A stretch of 64,000 nt of DNA from Geobacillus kaustophilus (GTDB lineage: Bacteria > Bacillota > Bacilli > Bacillales > Anoxybacillaceae). The position numbers and the translations under genes are program-made. The DNA lies in NCBI RefSeq assembly GCF_000948285.1, contig NZ_JYBP01000003.1, positions 2,356,001 through 2,420,000 of the forward strand, read 5' to 3'. Below are positions 8,105 through 16,098 of the stretch, one piece after another; the stretch's first letter is position 1; each line of letters begins with the position of its first letter. The notes beneath the pieces are model-generated. The model saw only the letters and a program-made list of their open reading frames with translations, had not been told where the DNA came from and made no database searches.

Positions 8105-9091
8105 ATGAGAGATGCATTTATTTCCCTCAATTCTTTAAAAAAAGCATATGGAAATGAAACAGTTTTTCACTCAATTAATCTGGATATAAATGAAGGGGAA
8201 ATGATCAGTTTGATAGGACCATCAGGAGCAGGGAAATCAACACTTCTTCGATGCATAGCAGGTCTGGAAGAATTAGATGAAGGCCATATATGGATTGAAG
8301 GAAAAGACATGTCAGCAGAGCCTGCTCATCGTCGCACGATTGTCATGATGTTTCAACAACCGTTATTATTTCCCCATATGACAGTAACTGAAAACATAAT
8401 GTACGGGTTAAATTTCACAAAAATGACAAAGAGGGAGCGACTAGAACAAGTATCGTTATATTTAAAAAAAATTAACATGGAGAACTTTCGAGACTTTTAT
8501 CCATTCCAATTATCTGGTGGACAGCAACAACGTGTTTCACTAGCGAGAGCATTAATTACCAACCCAAAGTTGTTGCTGCTCGATGAACCTCTTAGCAGCC
8601 TTGACAATGAATTGAGAGCAGAAATTCGCTTATGGATGAAACAATGGTTAAAAGAAAAAAAAATATCGACAATTTTTATTACACATGACAAGGAAGAAGC
8701 AATGTTGATCGGGGATCGAGTAGTTGTGATGGGAAAGAAAATCATCCAACAATGTGGGAGTCCTATACAAGTATATGATTACCCGGCTAATTCATTCGTC
8801 GCAGAATTTTTTAGCGATGGTATCGTCATCAATAACGAATTGTTTATTCATACGAAACATTTAGAAATGTCTACTTCTCCAAATGAAAGATGGTATGTGA
8901 AATGGAAAGGGCTTGTAAAAGAAGCATTCATGAAATATGGGAAGTTTTTCTATCAGATAAATATCATCGATTTGCAAACAGATGTCATCATTCAAAGCGA
9001 TGTTCCTTTTTCTAACATGCAATATGTTTGGGTTGGTGTGCATTCAAAGGGACATATTCAAACATTTAAAAAGGATGAAGAAACATGTTAA
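8105..9091 (+). CDS. ABC transporter ATP-binding protein, YnjD-like
   Basis: A 328-residue ATPase. Walker A GPSGAGKST lies near residue 40, the Q-loop in MMFQQPLLFPHMT, the ABC signature LSGGQQQR near 138, Walker B LLLLDEPLSSLD, and the switch histidine in FITHDKEEA. Residues past about 230 form a small C-terminal extension of the kind that senses substrate or regulators in the CUT1/spermidine/iron group. The ATG at 8105 follows TTGAGGTG; a GTG at 8099 is in frame but too close to the ribosome site. It overlaps the next gene by 7 bases. Confidence 0.88.
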   Translation: MRDAFISLNSLKKAYGNETVFHSINLDINEGEMISLIGPSGAGKSTLLRCIAGLEELDEGHIWIEGKDMSAEPAHRRTIVMMFQQPLLFPHMTVTENIMYGLNFTKMTKRERLEQVSLYLKKINMENFRDFYPFQLSGGQQQRVSLARALITNPKLLLLDEPLSSLDNELRAEIRLWMKQWLKEKKISTIFITHDKEEAMLIGDRVVVMGKKIIQQCGSPIQVYDYPANSFVAEFFSDGIVINNELFIHTKHLEMSTSPNERWYVKWKGLVKEAFMKYGKFFYQINIIDLQTDVIIQSDVPFSNMQYVWVGVHSKGHIQTFKKDEETC

Positions 9092-9744
9092 AACGAACAA
9101 TATGGAAAGTAATCGTATCCATAGTCATTATTATCTTTATTATTTGGTTTAATCAACATTATATTAATATAAAACCACAAGCAATACGTGAGTGGATTTT
9201 ATCTTTTGGAACATTTGCACCTATAATCTTTATCGGCATATATACAGTTCGTCCATTTCTTTTCTTCCCTGCTTCTATTCTTTCATTAGCAGCGGGATTA
9301 GCGTTTGGTTCATGGTGGGGGACTATCTACACTGTCATTGGCGCAACGATGGGAGCCAGCTTGTCTTTTTTTGTCGCTAAAAAATTGGGAGAACGAATGA
9401 TTCGTAAAAGTTGGAAAGGGAAAACAACGAAACTGCGAACACAATTACAAAAAAATGGGTTTTCGTATGTGCTTTTATTACGACTAGTTCCGATTTTTCC
9501 GTTTGATTTCGTCAGCTATTTAGCCGGAATAGCAAATGTGAAGTTCGTCCATTTTCTAATGGCGACATGGATCGGTATTATCCCTGGAACGTTTGCTTAT
9601 AATTTTTTGGGCTCAAGTGTTGTTTCAGAAAATCAAATAATAATTGGTTTGGCCGTCTTTGTGTTTGTCATCGTTTCACTTATACCAATTATGACAAATA
9701 CAAAAATACGACAAAAATTAGGATTACAACAGAAAGGAGAATAA
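9085..9744 (+). CDS. TVP38/TMEM64-family membrane protein (YdjX/YdjZ-like)
   Basis: A 219-residue polytopic protein of the VTT/SNARE-associated Golgi family. Recognisable segments are FFPASILSLAAGLAFGSWWG, the GATMGASLSFFVAK core and RLVPIFPFDFVSYLAGI near residues 128-145, with the characteristic proline- and glycine-rich re-entrant loops. The transported species is not known for bacterial members. In E. coli, ydjX and ydjZ sit in the same operon as ynjBCDF. In many bacteria TVP38 domains are fused to or adjacent to MerA-like flavin reductases, the same partnership as here. Confidence 0.85.
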   Translation: MLKRTIWKVIVSIVIIIFIIWFNQHYINIKPQAIREWILSFGTFAPIIFIGIYTVRPFLFFPASILSLAAGLAFGSWWGTIYTVIGATMGASLSFFVAKKLGERMIRKSWKGKTTKLRTQLQKNGFSYVLLLRLVPIFPFDFVSYLAGIANVKFVHFLMATWIGIIPGTFAYNFLGSSVVSENQIIIGLAVFVFVIVSLIPIMTNTKIRQKLGLQQKGE

Positions 9745-9746
9745 CT

Positions 9747-10328
9747 GTGCTCGATACACATGCGAGAAAATATGTGCAACCCCTTATTGAAACGACCGCT
9801 TCCTCTTTTTTGAAAATAGGATTAACGGCGAACCAAGTCACTATGATATCTTTTTTGATTGGTCTTTCTTCAGGAATTCTTTTTTATTTTGATTATGCAG
9901 TTGCAGCCATCGTCGTATTATGGATTTCTGGATTTTTAGATGCGGTCGACGGAACGATGGCAAGAAAGACAAACGTGTCGCCATGGGGCACAGTTATGGA
10001 TGTAACATTTGATCGCGTTGTTGAAATTAGTGTCATTTTAGGAATTGCGTTTAAGTATCCTCATGTCCAATGGGCTCTTCTGTTATTGAGTGTTTCAATT
10101 ATTTTTTCCATTACGGTGTTTTTAACAGTGGGTGCTGTTTCTGAAAAAAAAGGAATGAAATCATTTTATTATCAAGCGGGGTTGGCTGAACGTACAGAAG
10201 GATTTCTTTTCTTTTCTTTTATGATGTTGCTGCCTAATTATGTTTTGATTATTACGTTGTTATTTTTTGTAGTAGAAATGTTTACAGGGTTACAACGTTT
10301 ACATGAAGCTCGACAACTTTTGCGCTGA
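9747..10328 (+). CDS. CDP-alcohol phosphatidyltransferase, YnjF-like
   Basis: A 193-residue integral membrane enzyme. The catalytic signature D-G-x2-A-R-x8-G-x3-D-x3-D is complete in DAVDGTMARK...GTVMDVTFD near residues 63-88. Such enzymes displace CMP from a CDP-lipid with an alcohol. This gene is not the housekeeping PgsA: it lies in the ABC operon, as ynjF does in E. coli, so a dedicated lipid or polyol product is possible. The GTG start is preceded by AAAGGAG. About six helices are predicted. Confidence 0.85.
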   Translation: MLDTHARKYVQPLIETTASSFLKIGLTANQVTMISFLIGLSSGILFYFDYAVAAIVVLWISGFLDAVDGTMARKTNVSPWGTVMDVTFDRVVEISVILGIAFKYPHVQWALLLLSVSIIFSITVFLTVGAVSEKKGMKSFYYQAGLAERTEGFLFFSFMMLLPNYVLIITLLFFVVEMFTGLQRLHEARQLLR

Positions 10329-10343
10329 AAGGGTGTGAGATAA

Positions 10344-11771
10344 TTGAAACAATATGATCTTATTGTCATCGGTGGAGGGGCAGGAGGATTGACTGTAGCT
10401 GCCGGGGCAGCTTCTCTTGGAGCGAGAGTAGCTCTTATCGAAAAAGAAACACACCTTGGTGGTGATTGCTTACATTTCGGCTGTGTTCCGTCAAAGGCGC
10501 TTATTAAAGTAGCTTCCGAAATATATGAAGCAAAAAAAGTAAGGGAATGGGGGATGAACATAGAAGGAAATATTAATTTAAATCAAGTTACACAGCGAAT
10601 CAAAGCAGCCATTATGCACATTCAACACCATGACGATATTGACCGATTTAAAAAATTAGGGGTCGATGTGTATATTGGTAAAGGAAAATTACGTTCTGCT
10701 CATCACGTATGGATCAACGATGAGGAAACGATATTTGGAAAGCGCATAGTCATTTCAACAGGATCAAGACCTTTTGTGCCTCAGATTGATGGTTTAGAAA
10801 AAGTTAATTATTTAACAAATGAAACAATATTCAACATTGATTTCGTGCCTAAAAAGCTTCTTGTCATTGGCGGTGGTCCAATCGGTATAGAACTCGCTCA
10901 AGCCATGGCAAGGCTAGGGAGTGAAGTGATTGTTATTGAACGTTCTAATGAGATATTACAACAAGAAGATGAAGAAATCGTTCAATTAGTAAAAAAACAA
11001 CTGATGCGTGAGCTAACGATATATACTAATGCATCTATTCAAAAAATCATAGCTACGGAAAATAATAAAAAAATTGCTGTAATCCACACTCAGGACAGGG
11101 AAATCGAGATGGAAGTCACCGATATCCTGATTGCTTCTGGAAGAGTTCCTAATACAGATACAATTGACCTAGATAGAGCGGGTGTTCAGTACGATAACAA
11201 AGGACATATTATCGTGAATGAATATTTGCAGACAAATGTTCCGACTATTTATGCGATCGGAGATGTAAATGGAAAATTCCCATTTACACATGTAGCTGGA
11301 ATGGAAGGGAAACTAGTTGTACAAAATGCTGTACTAGGACTAAAACGAAAAATAAACTATTCGAATGTGCCATGGGTCACATTCACTCATCCGGAAATTT
11401 TCCATATAGGATTAACAGAACAACAAGCCCGCCAACAACACGATCATATTCATATCTTTAAAACACCATTATCTACTGTTGATCGTTTCGTAGCAGACTT
11501 CCAAACAGAAGGAATGGTAAAAATAATTACTGATAAAAAAGGATACATCATTGGAGCACATGCTGTAGGCCAAAACGCAGGGGATTGGATGCAGGAAGTA
11601 GTATTTGCTAAGCAGTTTGGTAAAAAAATTGGTCAACTCTCTCATGTCATACACCCATATCCAACTCATGTAGCAGCCGTTCAACATACAGCTGACTTAT
11701 ATTGGCGCGAGAAATTATTTCGCGGCTGGATTCCAAAATTAGTGAAACAATACATTCGATTATTCCGATAA
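10344..11771 (+). CDS. MerA-like FAD-dependent pyridine nucleotide-disulfide oxidoreductase
   Basis: A 475-residue flavoprotein of the lipoamide dehydrogenase/mercuric reductase fold. It shows the FAD site LIVIGGGAGGLTVA, redox disulfide GGDCLHFGCVPSKA, NAD(P) site VIGGGPIGIELAQ, and second FAD motif TIYAIGDV. It lacks the metal-associated N-terminus and the C-terminal cysteine pair of MerA, so it is not expected to reduce Hg(II) efficiently. The histidine pair near the C-terminus (HPYPTH) matches the family acid-base dyad region. The TTG start follows AAGGGTGTGAG. Last gene of the operon, ending 30 bases before a terminator. Confidence 0.85.
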   Translation: MKQYDLIVIGGGAGGLTVAAGAASLGARVALIEKETHLGGDCLHFGCVPSKALIKVASEIYEAKKVREWGMNIEGNINLNQVTQRIKAAIMHIQHHDDIDRFKKLGVDVYIGKGKLRSAHHVWINDEETIFGKRIVISTGSRPFVPQIDGLEKVNYLTNETIFNIDFVPKKLLVIGGGPIGIELAQAMARLGSEVIVIERSNEILQQEDEEIVQLVKKQLMRELTIYTNASIQKIIATENNKKIAVIHTQDREIEMEVTDILIASGRVPNTDTIDLDRAGVQYDNKGHIIVNEYLQTNVPTIYAIGDVNGKFPFTHVAGMEGKLVVQNAVLGLKRKINYSNVPWVTFTHPEIFHIGLTEQQARQQHDHIHIFKTPLSTVDRFVADFQTEGMVKIITDKKGYIIGAHAVGQNAGDWMQEVVFAKQFGKKIGQLSHVIHPYPTHVAAVQHTADLYWREKLFRGWIPKLVKQYIRLFR

Positions 11772-11800
11772 TAAGCATAAAACATAGGACAATCTAAGAA

Positions 11801-11827
11801 AAGGGACTCATTCTCGGCGAGTCCCTT
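11801..11827. terminator. Bidirectional terminator
   Basis: AAGGGACTC (11801-11809) and GAGTCCCTT (11819-11827) form a perfect 9-bp stem between the convergent oxidoreductase and regulator genes. The stem touches the regulator stop codon. Confidence 0.75.
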
Positions 11828-12504
11828 CAATAATCTAATAGCTCTAATGCTTTTTCGACATGAATAGCTAAATGAATTCCTTTTTTAATAAAGCCGTCTC
11901 TTTTTAATTGACTCATAACTGCGCTTGTTGTTTCGCGCGATGCACCAACCATGCTAGCGATGTCTTGATGGGTGAGCTTCATTCCAATTGTTTGCCATTC
12001 CTTTTTTCGTTTTCCTGTTTTTTCGCTTAGTTTCAATAACAAATACAAAATCCGATATTTCACATCACTTAAGGCGATTTTTTCACTTAAGCTGTATAAT
12101 TCTTTTAACCTCGTTGACAATATATGAATAAGTTTCAAAGCGATTTTTGGGTTTTTTTCGATAAATGTTTCAAATTCTTTTTTACCTAACAAGCATAAGT
12201 ACGTATCAGTCATTGCTTCCGCATATATTTGATCATCCGTTAATGATAAAGTGGATGTTTCACCAAAAATATTTCCATCAACTAAAATATCAACTGTAAA
12301 CTGCTTTCCGCTTGCGTTCATACGATACAAACGTACTTGCCCCTTTTTTAGCAAGAACAACGCTTCAATTTTTTTGTCTGGAGATAGGATAAGCGTTCCT
12401 TTTTTTACAGGTTTCATTTCGCTTATTTGATCAATGATGTGCAACTCTTCCATCGGTAGCTCATCAAGTAGACTAATTTGTGACAATAAAAATAACTTAT
12501 CCAC
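11827..12504 (-). CDS. Crp/Fnr-family transcriptional regulator
   Basis: A 225-residue regulator: N-terminal cyclic-nucleotide-binding-type beta-barrel (about 10-125, with GQVRLYRMNASGKQFTVDIL and GNIFGETSTL), a long dimer helix, and a C-terminal winged helix whose recognition region reads HQDIASMVGASRETTSAVMS (about 175-195). No cysteine cluster for iron-sulfur is present, so it is not a classical Fnr oxygen sensor; the signal is unknown. GTG start after AAGGAGG. The divergent spacer to the glutaredoxin gene holds palindrome 2. Because that palindrome recurs upstream of the other transcription units, this protein is the likely local regulator and probably autoregulated. Confidence 0.85.
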   Translation of the reverse strand: MDKLFLLSQISLLDELPMEELHIIDQISEMKPVKKGTLILSPDKKIEALFLLKKGQVRLYRMNASGKQFTVDILVDGNIFGETSTLSLTDDQIYAEAMTDTYLCLLGKKEFETFIEKNPKIALKLIHILSTRLKELYSLSEKIALSDVKYRILYLLLKLSEKTGKRKKEWQTIGMKLTHQDIASMVGASRETTSAVMSQLKRDGFIKKGIHLAIHVEKALELLDY

Positions 12505-12567
12505 GTTACATATGCCTCCTTAGCAATAAACTCCCTCTTTACATTATAGCTGTTTTTTTATCGATTC

Positions 12568-12585
12568 CTGTAATCCATCTTACAG
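12568..12585. promoter_or_regulatory. Crp-type operator 2, regulator/glutaredoxin spacer
   Basis: CTGTAATCCATCTTACAG is the reverse orientation of the same dyad seen at 5143 and 15959. Its centre is 29.5 bp from TAAAAT (12606-12611) serving the glutaredoxin gene and 28.5 bp from TATAAT (rc of 12543-12548) serving the regulator. This fits activation and autoregulation. Confidence 0.75.
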
Positions 12586-12633
12586 TATGTGAGAAAATAA
12601 TGGTGTAAAATAGTTACGCTAGGAGGTTTTTTT

Positions 12634-12861
12634 ATGAATTATATTCTTTATACGATCGATGGTTGTAGTAAATGTCATATGGCACGAAAGCATTTACTTG
12701 AAGAAAATATCCCTTTTTTAGAAATAAATATATTAAAAAACCCTTCTGCTGCTATACAATTAAAGAAAAAGATGAAAGAGATCATTGCTCCCGTGCTCGT
12801 TTCAGATGACAGAATCATTGTCGGAAGTGACATTTTATTAATGAAAGGAGAAATAAGATGA
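12634..12861 (+). CDS. Glutaredoxin-like protein
   Basis: A 75-residue thioredoxin-fold protein with the dithiol site CSKC at residues 11-14 (TIDGCSKCHMARKHL) and the cis-proline segment IAPVLV typical of NrdH/glutaredoxin-like proteins. C-terminal VGSDILLMKGEI ends the short fold. It would reduce disulfides or bind a metal or cluster in the cytoplasm. AGGAGG precedes the ATG by 8 bases. Its last bases overlap the start of the following signalling gene (ATGA), so the two proteins are translationally coupled, and operator 2 sits upstream. Confidence 0.85.
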   Translation: MNYILYTIDGCSKCHMARKHLLEENIPFLEINILKNPSAAIQLKKKMKEIIAPVLVSDDRIIVGSDILLMKGEIR

Positions 12862-13619
12862 GAAACGAAAATATTCAAACAATTAAAAATGCAAAACAAG
12901 TAATGGGAAATCAAAAAGAACAGATGGGACAGTTTCTTCACCTTGCAGAAGACATTGTAAACTTGTCCATTGTTTTATCGGAAATGTCTAGCCAAATTAA
13001 CGAACAAGTAGATGAAGCAGCTACCTATGCAAAAGATGGAAAATTGTCTATGGATGAGATGACGAAGGTAATGGAAAGTATTGATGGTTTATCTTCTATG
13101 TTATTAAATAAATCAAATATATTATTGGATTTGTCTACTTTATTAACAGAAATTATCCAATCGCTACACAAAATATCTGCCCAAACCAATTTGTTAGCTT
13201 TAAATGCTTCGATTGAAGCAGCGAGGGCAGGAGTAGATGGAAGAGGATTTGGTGTTGTTGCTCAAGAAATCCGAAAACTTTCTGATGAAAGCACAAATGC
13301 AACAACACAAGCTAGGCAATCGGTCACTTCTATTATCAATGAAATAAAGAGTATTTATCAATTATCTAAGTCAGGAAGAGAAGAAATGGAAAAAGGAATG
13401 GATATCGTCCAAAAAACAGTAGAACGATTTAATTGTATCGATCAATCAATTTCTCGTGTAAATCAACAAAAAGCTGATCTAACTTCCATTTCTTCCATAT
13501 TAAAAGAAAAAAGCGCTCAATTGGGGACGTTAAGCAATTCCATTTCCCAAAATCGTCAAGTTATTGCAAAAGGATTAGATGCAGCGCTAGATGTATATAA
13601 TTTACCAACCACAGAATGA
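12858..13619 (+). CDS. Soluble methyl-accepting chemotaxis-type signalling protein
   Basis: A 253-residue cytoplasmic coiled-coil protein. The highly conserved hairpin tip of methyl-accepting proteins is present (NLLALNASIEAARAG then GFGVVAQEIRKLSDES, about residues 110-145). There is no transmembrane helix, HAMP or PAS domain; residues 1-60 are a helical region of unknown role. Such short soluble receptors usually sense through a partner or a small N-terminal domain. Coupling to the glutaredoxin gene by a 4-base overlap makes a redox partner plausible, but that is inference. The 3' end overlaps the convergent transporter gene by 59 bases. Confidence 0.85.
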   Translation: MRNENIQTIKNAKQVMGNQKEQMGQFLHLAEDIVNLSIVLSEMSSQINEQVDEAATYAKDGKLSMDEMTKVMESIDGLSSMLLNKSNILLDLSTLLTEIIQSLHKISAQTNLLALNASIEAARAGVDGRGFGVVAQEIRKLSDESTNATTQARQSVTSIINEIKSIYQLSKSGREEMEKGMDIVQKTVERFNCIDQSISRVNQQKADLTSISSILKEKSAQLGTLSNSISQNRQVIAKGLDAALDVYNLPTTE

Positions 13620-14676
13620 TGGGAGGGATGATGAGCAATATGTAGGGAACAGCACCGTGTTTATTAACTGCTGTTCTCATTCCATGCATACACACAATCG
13701 GCGCGCTAAGTATAAATGACCATCCAGCAACAGCGGATACTAACTTCTCTGAAAAAGATAAGTCAGAAAACAACCATGTAACAGTTCGAACAACAAATAC
13801 AGCAACAATAATTGTTTTTAATATAAGTATAAAAAAGAATGTATAAGACAATCGAGTCCAATCAAAAAAAGCTATTTTTTGTATTGAAGTCATAATAAAT
13901 AAATACAGTCCTACTGTCCCTAGTTGTTGCAACATGATCGTTTTTTCATCCGGTTTTAATTGTTTAGTTTTCGCTAATAAACCATAACAGAAACCACCAA
14001 ACATTGCATACACATAATCATAAAGAAAAAGCACCGTTATATGTTGAGTAAGTACGACAATTCCGAATGAAAACAGGATAACATAAGCTGTTTCCCTCGT
14101 GAAAGGAATTGTCATTTTTTCTTGATACAAATGGTTGATTAGATCCATGCTATTAGAAATGTTCTGTTTTTTCAACCATTTACTCACGATCAGTAAAAAA
14201 ACAGGTGTTAGAAAAAAAACAATAGCTAACTGTCCATAACCCCAGAATACGATCTCACTTTGAATATAAGACGGGACAGTCAATTTGATGAAATCTTCAT
14301 TATACGCAAAAAACCAGTCGCCCATAATAAAATTATACGGTTGTGGAACGAAATATGATATGAATGCGAAAGAAAATAATAATGCAACACATATTGCTAA
14401 CAAAATGACGAAACGTTTGAAAAAAAGTTTATTCACAAAAAGGGATATTTGAAAGCCGATCGAGAATAAAAAAATAGTGACAGCAACCCTTTGAAATAAA
14501 AAAGGTGACTCTAGAGAATAATGAAAAATCACTTTTGTCAAAATAGTGATAATTAACAAAATAACACTTCCGATAAAAGGGATAGACAAGTAATAACGGT
14601 GTAAATGGTATTTGCGTTCAAGGAGTTCACTAATTTTAAGTATTATCCCTAATAAAGCAGTAAATAAAATAACCAT
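13561..14676 (-). CDS. ESS/GltS-like membrane transporter
   Basis: A 371-residue protein with about ten hydrophobic helices. The C-terminal stretch, with small residues, a histidine and a proline-rich final helix (NKHGAVPYILLIIPPIILW), resembles the end of sodium/glutamate symporters of the ESS family, and FLFSIGFQISL resembles their early helix. Similarity is partial, so the substrate is not assigned; a CPA-type cation antiporter is the alternative. It is convergent with the signalling gene, overlapping its 3' end, and divergent from the dehalogenase. No copy of the operator dyad was found in its 5' spacer. Confidence 0.55.
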   Translation of the reverse strand: MVILFTALLGIILKISELLERKYHLHRYYLSIPFIGSVILLIITILTKVIFHYSLESPFLFQRVAVTIFLFSIGFQISLFVNKLFFKRFVILLAICVALLFSFAFISYFVPQPYNFIMGDWFFAYNEDFIKLTVPSYIQSEIVFWGYGQLAIVFFLTPVFLLIVSKWLKKQNISNSMDLINHLYQEKMTIPFTRETAYVILFSFGIVVLTQHITVLFLYDYVYAMFGGFCYGLLAKTKQLKPDEKTIMLQQLGTVGLYLFIMTSIQKIAFFDWTRLSYTFFFILILKTIIVAVFVVRTVTWLFSDLSFSEKLVSAVAGWSFILSAPIVCMHGMRTAVNKHGAVPYILLIIPPIILWLVNYIHLALHLILLQ

Positions 14677-14761
14677 GACTGTATATATCCCCCTATATTT
14701 ATAACTTACAAAACAACCTATAGAAGAAACAAAAAGCTTAAATCCACAAAGGAGTGTAACT

Positions 14762-15424
14762 ATGAAATACCGAGCTTATGTATTTGATGTGTATGGTACA
14801 TTATTTGATGTGTATTCTATTTCTGAAAAGTGCACATACTATTTTGGGGATAAAGGCATATCAATCAGCCAATCATGGCGCCAAAAGCAACTGGAGTATT
14901 GTTTTTTACGCCAAATCATCGGCACGTATATCCCGTTTCACGAAATTACAAAAAACGCACTCCAATACGTATGTACTGTTGAACAAGTATACATAACAGA
15001 AGAAATCATTACCGATTTGTTACAAGCTTATCACTATCTTTCATTATTTACAGAAGTGAAACAAGCACTGGAAATGTTACAAAGCGAAACACTTGTTGTT
15101 TTTTCCAATGGCTCTGTTGATATGCTACTTCCTTTGCTAAATAATTCAGGGTTAACGAGCTATTTCCACTATATCGTCAGCGTAGATGAAATTAAACAGT
15201 ATAAACCTTCTCCGCTAGCGTATCAGCACGTATGTAATCGGCTAAACATGCAGCCAAAAGAGATTTTATTTTTATCTTCGAATACATGGGATATTGTAGG
15301 CGCTAGCCAATTCGGATTTCAAACTGCTTGGATTAACCGTGAAAAAGCGACTATGGATTTACTTGACGTCACACCTAATTATATGGTAAACAATCTGCAA
15401 GAGCTAATCGTGCAACAGAAATAA
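14762..15424 (+). CDS. HAD-superfamily (S)-2-haloacid dehalogenase-type hydrolase
   Basis: A 220-residue cytosolic HAD enzyme. Motif I is FDVYGTLFDVY with the nucleophilic Asp9, motif II FSNGS, motif III lysine in YKPSP, motif IV LSSNTWDIVGA. The motif IV wording (SSN-x-WD-x-x-GA) is specific to haloacid dehalogenases of the L-DEX group rather than phosphatases, though real substrates of such genes are often unknown. ATG preceded by AAAGGAG. Stands alone between two minus-strand genes and ends in a bidirectional terminator. Confidence 0.85.
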   Translation: MKYRAYVFDVYGTLFDVYSISEKCTYYFGDKGISISQSWRQKQLEYCFLRQIIGTYIPFHEITKNALQYVCTVEQVYITEEIITDLLQAYHYLSLFTEVKQALEMLQSETLVVFSNGSVDMLLPLLNNSGLTSYFHYIVSVDEIKQYKPSPLAYQHVCNRLNMQPKEILFLSSNTWDIVGASQFGFQTAWINREKATMDLLDVTPNYMVNNLQELIVQQK

Positions 15425-15440
15425 AAAGAACATAGGGAGA

Positions 15441-15470
15441 GGGATCGAATTATTTTTCGATCCCTTTTTT
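15441..15470. terminator. Bidirectional terminator after the HAD gene
   Basis: GGGATCGAA (15441-15449) pairs with TTCGATCCC (15456-15464), followed by six T on the plus strand. It lies just before the stop of the convergent membrane-protein gene. Confidence 0.85.
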
Positions 15471-15474
15471 AAGA

Positions 15475-15900
15475 TTAATTCGTTACATTCACATCCGTCT
15501 CTGCCGTTTTTCTTTCTGCTATCTTAACTGTTGCTGCGAGAACAAACGAGAAAAATAAGTGCGTCATCAAACTCATTAATTGTTGTGGTTCAAAAGCATG
15601 GGCTATCATTGTTCCCATACCAAGCATAAGTGGCATAATCACTAGGGGACCTACAATCCAAATTATAATTCCATAAATGACTGATAAGATAAACATATGT
15701 TTAGTAAATGTGACAAGGTAACCAAATACTGCACCAAAAATGATACTAATTATCATATGAATACCCCAACCAACAACGGTACTTTTGCTTCCCACCATCA
15801 TTGCAATCATCGGAATCATCCCCATCATTTGCATCATAATCCCAAATATGATTCCGCCAACTACGCCACCGAGTACTCCTGTTTTTAATAAACGACTCAT
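15475..15900 (-). CDS. Methionine-rich small membrane protein
   Basis: A 141-residue integral membrane protein with four predicted helices. The first two helices are unusually rich in methionine and glycine (GIMMQMMGMIPMIAMMVG; PLMLGMGTMIAH), a composition seen in some metal- or oxidation-related membrane proteins and in YagU-like proteins; I do not recognise the family firmly. The ATG at 15900 is 9 bases from AAGGAG; a TTG two codons upstream is too close. The promoter region contains dyad 3 with TATGAT (rc of 15933-15938) at 29.5 bp, so it belongs to the Crp-type regulon. Confidence 0.75.
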   Translation of the reverse strand: MSRLLKTGVLGGVVGGIIFGIMMQMMGMIPMIAMMVGSKSTVVGWGIHMIISIIFGAVFGYLVTFTKHMFILSVIYGIIIWIVGPLVIMPLMLGMGTMIAHAFEPQQLMSLMTHLFFSFVLAATVKIAERKTAETDVNVTN

Positions 15901-15958
15901 ATTCAAGCACTCCTTTCTTGTTTTGTAAATCCATCATACAAAAAAACGATTAGAATTA

Positions 15959-15976
15959 CTGTAAGCTGGATTACAA
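15959..15976 (-). promoter_or_regulatory. Crp-type operator 3, upstream of the Met-rich membrane protein
   Basis: CTGTAAGCTGGATTACAA differs from the full dyad only in its last base. Its centre is 29.5 bp from TATGAT on the minus strand. No convincing -10 is found at the equivalent plus-strand distance. Confidence 0.7.
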
Positions 15977-16098
15977 CCTGTAAAGTCGGAAGGAGAGAAT
16001 GAATGACACCAACGGTTTTCGAAGTGAGTATTGTTGAACAACATTTTTATTTTTCCGATCGCTGGCACAAAAACCATGCCGAGGCTAAAAACGAAAGC

